Positions 1-5,589 of a stretch of 9,897 bases of DNA are shown here, piece by piece. Below the pieces are notes generated by a model. The model saw nothing but the letters and a program-made list of their open reading frames with translations. It was not told where the DNA came from and ran no database searches. Source of the stretch: Bacteroidota bacterium. GTDB lineage: Bacteria; Bacteroidota; Bacteroidia; Flavobacteriales; Flavobacteriaceae. Within the stretch, counting starts at the first letter, position 1. Each line of letters starts with the position of its first letter. The stretch lies in contig JAJRPL010000292.1 of assembly GCA_024280815.1 (NCBI GenBank), positions 1 through 9,897 on the forward strand, written 5' to 3'. The translations under genes were made by a program, and so were the position numbers.

Positions 1-47
<47 letters not shown>

Positions 48-57
48 ATATGAACGG

Positions 58-87
58 CAAAGATAAGTATATTTCAACTAAAAGCAA
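58..87 (-). promoter_or_regulatory. Bacteroidetes-type promoter of the tRNA-fMet gene
   Basis: Reading the minus strand, a TTG (87-85) is followed after 19 nt by TATCTTTG (65-58), an exact match to the Bacteroidetes consensus TTG-N19-TAnnTTTG. Transcription would start around 51-53, just ahead of the mature tRNA 5' end at 47. The element lies beyond the rho terminator, so the tRNA is probably transcribed on its own. Confidence 0.75.
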
Positions 88-97
88 GTTTTTGAGC

Positions 98-134
98 AAA
101 AAAGAAAGCCAAACACCATGAGTGTTTGACTTTC
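98..134 (-). terminator. Intrinsic terminator of rho
   Basis: A 13-bp stem (arms 104-116 and 122-134, one G:T pair on the transcribed strand) closes a 5-nt loop. On the minus strand it is followed by six T (103-98). It sits 28 nt past the rho stop codon and isolates rho from the tRNA promoter. The termination-factor gene is thus itself closed by a factor-independent terminator. Confidence 0.87.
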
Positions 135-161
135 AGTAATTTGAATTAGTAATTTTATTTT

Positions 162-1783
162 TTAGCCATTCATTGACATTAAAAACTCTTCATTGTTTTT
201 AGAGAATTTAATCTTCTCGCTAATGAATTCCATTGCTTCAATAGGATTCATATCGGCTAAATATTTACGCATAACCCACATGCGTTGTACTGTTTTAGCA
301 TCCAATAATAAATCATCTCTACGCGTACTAGACTTCACTAAATCTACCGCAGGATAAATTCTACGGTTAGATATATTTCTATCAAGTTGTAGTTCCATAT
401 TACCAGTTCCTTTAAATTCTTCAAAGATAACTTCATCCATTTTAGAACCAGTATCTGTTAATGCAGTAGCGATAATAGTCAGAGAACCTCCATTTTCAAT
501 TTTACGAGCCGCACCAAAGAAACGTTTTGGTTTATGCAATGCGTTGGCATCAATACCTCCCGATAAAATTTTTCCAGAAGCAGGTGCAACTGTGTTATAT
601 GCTCTTGCCAAACGTGTAATCGAATCTAAAAGAATAACGACATCATGACCACATTCAACTAGACGTTTTGCTTTTTCTAAAACAATATTTGCTACTTTAA
701 CATGTTTTTCAGCAGGTTCATCAAAAGTAGTAGCTACAACTTCACCTTTAACATTACGTTGCATATCAGTAACCTCTTCAGGTCTTTCATCAATCAATAA
801 AACAATTTGATATACTTCAGGATGATTGGCAGCTATGGCATTCGCTATGTCTTTTAATAACATAGTTTTACCAGTTTTTGGTTGCGAAACAATCATGCCT
901 CTTTGCCCTTTACCTATAGGAGAAAAAATATCAATAATTCTAGTAGAAGTAGAACTTCCTTTTTCAGCAAGATTGAATTTTTCTTGTGGAAATAAAGGAG
1001 TTAAGTGTTCAAAAGCAACACGATCTCTAACGATACTTGGGTCTAATCCGTTAATTAAAGAAACTCTAATTAATGGGAAGTATTTTTCACCTTCTTTTGG
1101 TGGGCGAACAACTCCTCTAACTGTATCGCCAGTTTTTAGTCCAAATAATTTTATTTGAGATTGAGATACATATATGTCATCAGGTGATGATAAGTAATTA
1201 TAATCAGATGAACGTAAAAAACCATAACCATCTTGCATAATTTCTAACACACCTTCACTTTCAATTATTCCATCAAACTCAAAATCAGGATCTCTATATT
1301 TACCTTGTCTTCTGTTATGATTAGGTTGTGGTTTGTTATGTTTGTTTGTATTTCTTTGATTAGAACCGTTTTGATTGTGTTCTTTTCTTTGAGGTCTTTG
1401 GTTTGGAGAGGTTTGTTGTTGTTTTTCAACGGTAACATTCTCTTTTTGAGGTTTTGAAGCAGGTCTAGAAACAGGTTTTCTTTGTTCAGGTTTTGAAATA
1501 GGTTTCTGTTCTGTTTTGGGAGCTTCTTCCTTTTTAATTTCTTCAGCTTTTTCAACTGTAGTATTTCTTTCTTTTTGAACAGAAGGTTGTGAAGGTTTTT
1601 GAATACGTTTACGTATAGTTCTTGGTTTTGGTTCTTGCTGTGCAGGTTTAGAAGCTTGTACGTCTAAGATTTGATAAACTAAATCTAATTTTTTAAGCTG
1701 ACGGTATTTCGGAACACCTATTTTTTCTGCAATCTCCTGTAATTCTGGTAGTTTTTTTGTTTTAACGAATCGATTTCAAACAT
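162..1783 (-). CDS. rho: Transcription termination factor Rho, with an apparent frameshift near the 5' end
   Basis: Rho is a hexameric RNA-dependent ATPase that ends transcription by pulling RNA from the elongation complex. From 1250 down the reading is unmistakable: OB-fold RNA site (LEIMQDGYGFLRS), P-loop PKTGKT, catalytic DERPEEV, Walker B VVILLDS, and the Q-loop/R-loop region to the C-terminus. The same frame stays open to a stop at 1776-1778 and encodes the Rho N domain (KKLPELQEIAEKIGVPKYRQ) followed by about 120 residues rich in Q, N, P, K and R. The natural start is ATG 1783-1781 (MFEIDSLKQK), which lies in another frame. One extra A in the seven-A run at 1752-1758, or a -1 slip there, joins the two into 540 residues: Rho N about 1-43, disordered linker about 44-165, OB-fold about 170-245, ATPase about 265-520. 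No ATG, GTG or TTG occurs in the Rho frame between 1775 and the GTG at 1250 inside the OB-fold, so a shorter start would not give a working protein. It diverges from DUF4293; I see no consensus promoter for it. Confidence 0.93.
1751..1757 (-). other. Slippery heptamer A AAA AAC at the rho frame junction
   Basis: Read in the frame of the rho ATG, codons 9-11 are CAA AAA AAC, so the heptamer A AAA AAC lies exactly in the X XXY YYZ phase used for -1 ribosomal frameshifting. A -1 shift gives AAA AAA CTA and enters the Rho frame; without it, translation stops at TAG (1720-1718) after 21 codons. The A7 run could also support transcriptional slippage. No clear downstream stem-loop or upstream Shine-Dalgarno-like stimulator is visible, which weakens the programmed-frameshift reading. 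A missing A from sequencing is equally consistent. Confidence 0.5.
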
Positions 1784-1871
1784 TGATTAATGAATATAAT
1801 TAAATTATTTTTGTAAAATGATCTCTTTGAAAATAAGAGTTGTATAATAAGTTTTATGATATGTTTTTTGA

Positions 1872-1901
1872 ATATTGTAAAAGAAGTCTATTTTACAATA
1901 T
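1872..1901. repeat. Perfect 11-bp inverted repeat between rho and DUF4293
   Basis: The arms ATATTGTAAAA (1872-1882) and TTTTACAATAT (1891-1901) are exact reverse complements separated by 8 nt. A third copy of the core TTGTAAAA lies at 1811-1818. No T-tract follows on either strand, so it is not a terminator. Its place about 90 nt from the rho start and 69 nt from the DUF4293 -7 element fits an operator or a leader hairpin. Its function is inferred only. Confidence 0.5.
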
Positions 1902-1969
1902 GTTGTATATGTGATGCAATAATACAAATTAAATCTTACATATATGTTTAATTCTTAAAAAGTTTAACT

Positions 1970-1977
1970 TATTTTTG
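1970..1977 (+). promoter_or_regulatory. -7 element (TATTTTTG) for the DUF4293 gene
   Basis: TATTTTTG matches the TAnnTTTG consensus. At the -33 position only TTT (1947-1949, 20-nt spacing) is found instead of TTG. The start codon at 1993 is 15 nt beyond the element, so the leader would be very short. Confidence 0.5.
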
Positions 1978-1992
1978 CTGTAAATTAAAAAA

Positions 1993-2435
1993 ATGATTCA
2001 ACGAATTCAAACACTGTATTTATTTCTCGCCTTTTTACTTTCAATAGGTTTAATTTTTCTAATTAACTTGAAGATAGATATCGGAGTAGATCAATTTACT
2101 GGATTGTATTTATTAGAAAAGGAAGAGCTTCTATTGAAACTGATTCCTATATTATTTATAGTCTCAGGTGTATTAAGCCTAGTAAGTATTTTTCGTTTAA
2201 AAATAGAAAGAACCAATTTGTTATAAACCGTTTAAATATTTTATCAAATTTAACAATACTTGGTGTGTTGATATACTTTTTATTTGTAGCAACTGCATTA
2301 CCTTCAGAGAATCTATCATCAAGTAAAGCTATAGGGACATTTATACCCCTAATAACAATAATTTTACTAGTTATGGCAAATAAAGCCATTCAAAAAGATG
2401 AGAATTTAATAAAATCAGTCGATAGATTGAGATAG
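1993..2435 (+). pseudogene. DUF4293 family membrane protein, frameshifted
   Basis: The N-terminus MIQRIQTLYLFLAFLLSIG is typical of DUF4293, a Bacteroidetes integral membrane family of unknown function that I recall being encoded beside rho in flavobacteria. The first frame gives two membrane helices (about 7-26 and 50-68) and stops at 2224-2226. The -1 frame then continues the family sequence: FKNRKNQFVINRLNIL, a third helix (TILGVLIYFLFVATALP), a fourth (IGTFIPLITIILLVMANK) and the characteristic end KDENLIKSVDRLR before TAG 2433-2435. Adding one T to the run at 2196-2198 restores SIFRFKNRKNQ and a 147-residue protein of normal length. The downstream half shows no other damage, so this is a recent lesion or a sequencing error rather than an old pseudogene. 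It diverges from rho and is followed by its own terminator. Confidence 0.82.
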
Positions 2436-2464
2436 TCAATAAATACATTACTTTAATAAAAGAA

Positions 2465-2497
2465 CAGTCAAGTAAAACTTGACTGCTCTAGTTTTTT
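2465..2497 (+). terminator. Intrinsic terminator after DUF4293, possibly bidirectional
   Basis: The arms CAGTCAAG (2465-2472) and CTTGACTG (2478-2485) form a perfect 8-bp stem with a 5-nt loop, followed by T6 at 2492-2497. On the minus strand the same hairpin is followed by TTCTTTTATT, so it could also stop a leftward transcript coming from the gap. Confidence 0.82.
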
Positions 2498-2587
2498 ACA
2501 ATAAATACATAATAAAAATTACGATCTTTAGTTGCAATAATTTAGGAGTATTTTCGGTCGCTAAACACAGCTTTACCCCTCAAATTA

Positions 2588-2642
2588 AAGAAGAAAAAGG
2601 GAGAAAGGAGTTATCTTACCTTATAAATTAGTTTTTCTTCTT
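2588..2642. repeat. 11-bp inverted repeat with a 33-nt loop
   Basis: AAGAAGAAAAA (2588-2598) and TTTTTCTTCTT (2632-2642) are exact reverse complements. The arms are low-complexity purine and pyrimidine tracts, so chance is possible in DNA this AT-rich. The loop includes a purine-rich stretch (GGGAGAAAGGAG). Confidence 0.35.
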
Positions 2643-2718
2643 ACTTGCAATATACAAATTATTTGACTTTAGACTAGTTTGATTATATTTCTTTAATTTT
2701 ACGGTTAAATAACTGAAA

Positions 2719-2751
2719 GTAAGTTTATTAAAATTTAATTTACATTTTTTT
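2719..2751 (+). terminator. Weak terminator-like hairpin followed by T7
   Basis: GTAAGTTTA near 2719 can pair imperfectly with sequence ending TTTAC at 2743, with one G:T pair and two mismatches, and a run of seven T follows at 2745-2751. The stem is almost entirely A:T, so stability is low. It would matter only if a rightward transcript exists upstream, and I see no rightward promoter there. Confidence 0.25.
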
Positions 2752-2823
2752 AGAAGAGGTGATATTTTTACTTTTAGAATGAAACAGTCAAATTATCATT
2801 ATTTTCATTAGAACTAGTGGTTT

Positions 2824-2847
2824 ATGGGTAGTTTTAAAAACACCCAT
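2824..2847. repeat. Hairpin just upstream of the response regulator promoter
   Basis: ATGGGT (2824-2829) pairs with ACCCAT (2842-2847), and the stem can extend with GTT/AAC after a bulged A. Only four T follow on the plus strand, so it is a poor terminator. It ends 9 nt before the -33 TTG of the promoter at 2856-2886 and could be a protein-binding site or simply a barrier to read-through. Confidence 0.35.
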
Positions 2848-2855
2848 TTTCACTA

Positions 2856-2886
2856 TTGACTTTGGTTTATTAAGATATTACTTTTG
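2856..2886 (+). promoter_or_regulatory. Consensus promoter for the response regulator-kinase pair
   Basis: TTG (2856-2858), a 20-nt spacer and TACTTTTG (2879-2886) match the Bacteroidetes consensus. Transcription would start near 2893 and leave a leader of about 120 nt before the ATG at 3016, long compared with other genes here. Confidence 0.65.
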
Positions 2887-2993
2887 AAAAACTGATTGTG
2901 TTGTAGATCTATTGATGAATTTTAAGAGTTTTATATTTTACTAGTCTTAGATCAAAGATGCAATATTTATCAGAATATACAGTTTAATTATTA

Positions 2994-3023
2994 CAAATTT
3001 ATAACTAACCAAAGTATGGTCAA
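2994..3023 (-). promoter_or_regulatory. Consensus promoter pointing leftward, antisense to the regulator leader
   Basis: On the minus strand TTG (3023-3021), a 19-nt spacer and TAAATTTG (3001-2994) match the consensus exactly. Transcription would start near 2987 and run into the gene-free gap, overlapping the first 95 nt or so of the regulator leader on the opposite strand. No coding sequence lies downstream before the hairpin at 2465-2485, so any product would be a non-coding RNA of up to about 500 nt. Confidence 0.5.
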
Positions 3024-3702
3024 TGTTGAATTAGAAGAGTTTCTAGATAATAAAATCACGGTTCATATTGCTGATGATCATCAAATACTTATTGATGGCG
3101 TAATAGCAGTGCTTGGCCAGGAACGTAATATTGATGTGGTTGGTCATTCGTTGAATGGAAAGGAAGTACTTAATTGGTTTAGTGAACATTCAGCTGATGT
3201 ATTGGTTTTAGATATAAGTATGCCAATACTTGATGGTTTAGAGGTGCTTAAAAAATTTAAAGACCTAGAAGATGTACCAAAAATTGTAATATTATCTAGC
3301 TATGATGACATTAAACTAATAAAAGAGGTTTTAGGAATGGGTGCATTAGGTTTTGTACCAAAAAAATCTGCTGCTGAACACATTGTAAAAGCAATTAGAA
3401 ATGTATACCAAGGCGACCAATATTTTAGTGATGAAGTTAAAGAAAAGATGATGAAAACATTTATGGGTAAGCCTATGAATGATAGTGGTAGCCAAGAAGG
3501 AGTTTTGATTAATTCTTTAACAAGACGTGAATATCAAATATTAAAATTGATCGCTCAACAATATACTACAAGAGAAATGGGTGATGATTTAGGGATAAGC
3601 GAAAGTACTGTAGAAACTCATCGTAAGAATTTAATTAAGAAAATCAATGTTAAAAATAGTGTTGGTTTAGCTATTTTTGCAATGAAAAATGAAATAGTTT
3701 AG
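3016..3702 (+). CDS. NarL/FixJ-type two-component response regulator
   Basis: A 228-residue regulator with a receiver domain (about 14-130) and a LuxR-type helix-turn-helix (about 165-225). Receiver residues are complete: acidic pair D20-D21, phosphoacceptor D66 in VLVLDISMP, S94/S95 in the switch strand, and K116 in FVPKKS. The output domain has the usual LTRREYQILKLIA start and the recognition part SESTVETHRKNLIKKI. Phosphorylation would control DNA binding as a transcription factor; targets are unknown. The ATG at 3016 leaves 12 residues before the receiver, slightly longer than usual. The kinase gene follows after 35 nt, so the two probably form one operon and one signalling pair. Confidence 0.93.
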   Translation: MVNVELEEFLDNKITVHIADDHQILIDGVIAVLGQERNIDVVGHSLNGKEVLNWFSEHSADVLVLDISMPILDGLEVLKKFKDLEDVPKIVILSSYDDIKLIKEVLGMGALGFVPKKSAAEHIVKAIRNVYQGDQYFSDEVKEKMMKTFMGKPMNDSGSQEGVLINSLTRREYQILKLIAQQYTTREMGDDLGISESTVETHRKNLIKKINVKNSVGLAIFAMKNEIV

Positions 3703-3737
3703 CAATAGTACTACCAACCCAATCCTTTACATTTGTG

Positions 3738-5000
3738 ATGTTATCACCTCAATCAAACATATTAAAAATAAGAGTATTATTCTCAATAATTTGTTTTTTG
3801 CTGAGTACTTCATTTTATGCTCAAGAGAATCCTTTAGAAAACAACTTACAAAACACAGAAAATCAGCTTACTTTTGAAAAAATAGAAGAAGATTTAAATA
3901 ATTTCACAAAAAAGAAGAACCGCTCTGTAGGTGTTGTTTTATATAATAAAAGAGAATATGAAAAAGTAAGTAATGGCTATTACCAAGCTTATATATATTT
4001 AAATAAAATAAATTCTGATAGAGCTGTTAAATTAAAAGAACGTGTACTTTATGAATTAGCTTATATAAATGAGCAACTTGATAAATTTGAAAGAGCTTAC
4101 TATTTTCTAGAAGAAGCAACTGATTTGACAGATAGTCTTAGGCAAGCAAGTATTAAACAAAATATTTTTGAAGCAGAAGCTAAATACGATGAAGTCAAAC
4201 AAGCACAAAAATTAGAAGTAGAGAAATCTTTAAGGCAACGAACCCAATTCTTGTTTTATGGATCTGCAATGGCTTTTTTAGCTTTTATAATATTAGGTTA
4301 TATTTTTTATAGAAATTATAGATTAATACAACGAAATAAAATTGAGCAAATAGAAAATGAAATGCAGACTAGAATAATTAATGCTACTATTGATGCAAAG
4401 GAGAAAGAAAGGAAATCTATAGCAGAAATTTTACATAATAGTGTCAGTGCCTTATTATCTTCAGCAAATTTACATTTGCAAGCAACAAAATCACAATTAA
4501 AAGAAAATACTCCTAAAGAAATATCAAAAGCACAATTGATAGTTAATGCAGCATCCGTAAAAATTAGAGATTTATCTCATGAATTAATTTCGTCAATACT
4601 TTTAAAATTTGGATTGGCTTTTGCGGTACACGATATTTGTCAAAAGTATTCTAATTCAGAGATTACTTTACGTAGTGATGATAAAAATATAAGTAGATAC
4701 AATCAAAATTTTGAAATTAAAATTTATAATATTATTGAAGAATTGATTAATAATATTTTAAAACACAGTAACGCCACTAATGCTACTATTATGTTAGTGC
4801 ATAGAGACGATAATATGTTAAGTGTTAGACTAAGTGACGACGGTAAAGGTTTTAATATTAATGCTGCTAAAAATAAAGATGGTTTAGGTTTGAGTCATAT
4901 CAAAGCTAGGGTGAAAGTTATGGAAGGAGTTTTTAATATTATGTCTTCTAAAGGTAATGGAACTAATATTTTTATTTTAGTACCCATACCTAAAACTTGA
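3738..5000 (+). CDS. Membrane sensor histidine kinase (HisKA_3 type) with a short TPR-like sensor domain
   Basis: A 420-residue kinase, partner of the preceding regulator. A signal peptide (VLFSIICFLLSTSFYA, cleavage before QEN) exports the N-terminal half. Residues about 60-165 are helical and look like the remains of TPR units (REYEKVSNGYYQAYIYLNKI; FERAYYFLEEATDLTDSL), then coiled coil. A single membrane helix (about 171-191) is followed by a cytoplasmic coiled coil and the dimerisation/phosphoacceptor box EKERKSIAEILHNSVSALLS with H233. The HATPase domain (about 325-418) has the N-box IIEELINNILKHS, DDGKGF, GLGLSHIKARV and GNGTNI. The ATG at 3738 is preferred over the GTG one codon earlier. 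Two oddities: the sensor part is short for TPR kinases of this group, and the H-box has HNSVSA where the family usually has HDxxxQ, so both the acidic neighbour and the phosphatase glutamine are replaced. Confidence 0.9.
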   Translation: MLSPQSNILKIRVLFSIICFLLSTSFYAQENPLENNLQNTENQLTFEKIEEDLNNFTKKKNRSVGVVLYNKREYEKVSNGYYQAYIYLNKINSDRAVKLKERVLYELAYINEQLDKFERAYYFLEEATDLTDSLRQASIKQNIFEAEAKYDEVKQAQKLEVEKSLRQRTQFLFYGSAMAFLAFIILGYIFYRNYRLIQRNKIEQIENEMQTRIINATIDAKEKERKSIAEILHNSVSALLSSANLHLQATKSQLKENTPKEISKAQLIVNAASVKIRDLSHELISSILLKFGLAFAVHDICQKYSNSEITLRSDDKNISRYNQNFEIKIYNIIEELINNILKHSNATNATIMLVHRDDNMLSVRLSDDGKGFNINAAKNKDGLGLSHIKARVKVMEGVFNIMSSKGNGTNIFILVPIPKT

Positions 5001-5014
5001 ATTCGAACTTAGGT
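4988..5014. other. Possible shared hairpin at the convergent kinase/phosphoesterase ends
   Basis: ACCTAA (4988-4993) and TTAGGT (5009-5014) can pair across a 15-nt loop that contains the kinase stop codon; the phosphoesterase stop codon begins at the next base. No good T-tract follows on either side, so it is at best a weak bidirectional terminator. Only 14 nt separate the two genes. Confidence 0.25.
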
Positions 5015-5512
5015 TTAAACTCTCTTTTCTAATTCGATTACTTCTAAATTTTCAATGTTTGAACTATTGATTTCAAAACGTAGCATAGTTCTTATTTTAT
5101 GAAAGCCATGTTTTCCTGCTGCACCAGGATTTAAATGTAGCAACTTCAACTTTTTATCATTCATTACTTTTAAAATATGTGAATGACCTGTAATGAAAAT
5201 TTTTGGAGGATTATTATGAATATTTTCTTTTACTCTAAAATTATACCTGTGCGGATAGCCACCAATATGAGTAATCCAAATATCAATATTTTCTACAGTA
5301 AACCTATTGTCTAAAGGGAACTCAGATCTAATTTCTTTGTTGTCAATGTTTCCATAAACAGCTCTGAGAGGTTTTAATTTTTTGATTGTATCAGTAACTT
5401 TAGTGTCGCCAATATCACCAGCATGCCAAACTTCATCAGCCTGTTTTACAAATTTCAGTATTTGTTCATCAATGAAGCTATGTGTATCAGAAAGTAATAG
5501 AATTTTTCTCAA
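5015..5512 (-). CDS. YfcE/MJ0936-type metallophosphoesterase
   Basis: A 165-residue cytoplasmic phosphoesterase of the calcineurin-like Metallophos_2 group. All dinuclear-metal motifs are present in order: DTH (9-11) in LLLSDTHS, GDIGD, YGNID, a histidine in THIGG, and GHSH near residue 108-111, followed by LNPGA. Family members hydrolyse phosphodiesters; the natural substrate is unknown. The start is TTG (5512-5510), because an in-frame TAA lies 9 nt upstream and the conserved RKILLLSDTH begins at once. It converges with the kinase gene and diverges from truA across 77 nt. Confidence 0.88.
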   Translation of the reverse strand: MRKILLLSDTHSFIDEQILKFVKQADEVWHAGDIGDTKVTDTIKKLKPLRAVYGNIDNKEIRSEFPLDNRFTVENIDIWITHIGGYPHRYNFRVKENIHNNPPKIFITGHSHILKVMNDKKLKLLHLNPGAAGKHGFHKIRTMLRFEINSSNIENLEVIELEKRV

Positions 5513-5558
5513 AATAATAGTTTATAAGTTTCGGTTCAAGTTTAAAAATAGGAATCCT

Positions 5559-5566
5559 TATATTTG
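5559..5566 (+). promoter_or_regulatory. -7 element (TATATTTG) for truA and the ABC exporter
   Basis: TATATTTG matches TAnnTTTG exactly. The -33 region has TTC at 5535-5537 (21-nt spacing) rather than TTG. The truA TTG start is 23 nt further on, giving a short leader. Confidence 0.5.
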
Positions 5567-5574
5567 CTCGTTGA

Positions 5575-5582
5575 CAAAAATA
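5575..5582 (-). promoter_or_regulatory. -7 element (TATTTTTG) for the phosphoesterase gene
   Basis: On the minus strand TATTTTTG (5582-5575) matches the consensus, with no TTG at a suitable distance upstream. It would give a leader of about 55 nt before the TTG start at 5512. It lies just beyond the rightward element, so the two promoters of this divergent pair would overlap. Confidence 0.35.
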
Positions 5583-5589
5583 AGATTTC

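Larger units (their letters stand above)
2436..3015. other. 580-nt gap without a recognisable gene
   Basis: No ORF on either strand has family-like sequence, and no tRNA, tmRNA, RNase P or 6S signature was recognised. The gap holds the terminator at 2465-2497, inverted repeats at 2588-2642, 2719-2743 and 2824-2847, and two promoter matches (2856-2886 rightward, 2994-3023 leftward). A short patch around 2553-2580 is GC-richer than its very AT-rich surroundings. The gap is unusually long for this otherwise compact window. Confidence 0.6.

Noticed and set aside
826..1158. 110-codon open frame on the plus strand inside rho
   Set aside because: It is antisense to the conserved OB-fold and P-loop region of rho and resembles no protein family.
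1265..1555. 96-codon minus-strand open frame overlapping the rho linker
   Set aside because: It is a shifted reading of the same low-complexity linker; the Rho frame through this stretch is open and joins the Rho N domain to the OB-fold.
2156..2389. 77-codon minus-strand open frame opposite DUF4293
   Set aside because: It is the complement of the DUF4293 C-terminal half, whose plus-strand frame matches the family.
2500..2550. Short minus-strand open stretch reading ATKDRNFYYVFIVKN before a stop
   Set aside because: It is cut by a stop a few codons upstream, has no start and is too short to distinguish a gene remnant from chance.
2550..2600. GC-richer patch considered as tmRNA, 6S or RNase P RNA
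   Set aside because: None of the conserved sequence blocks of these RNAs could be found on either strand.
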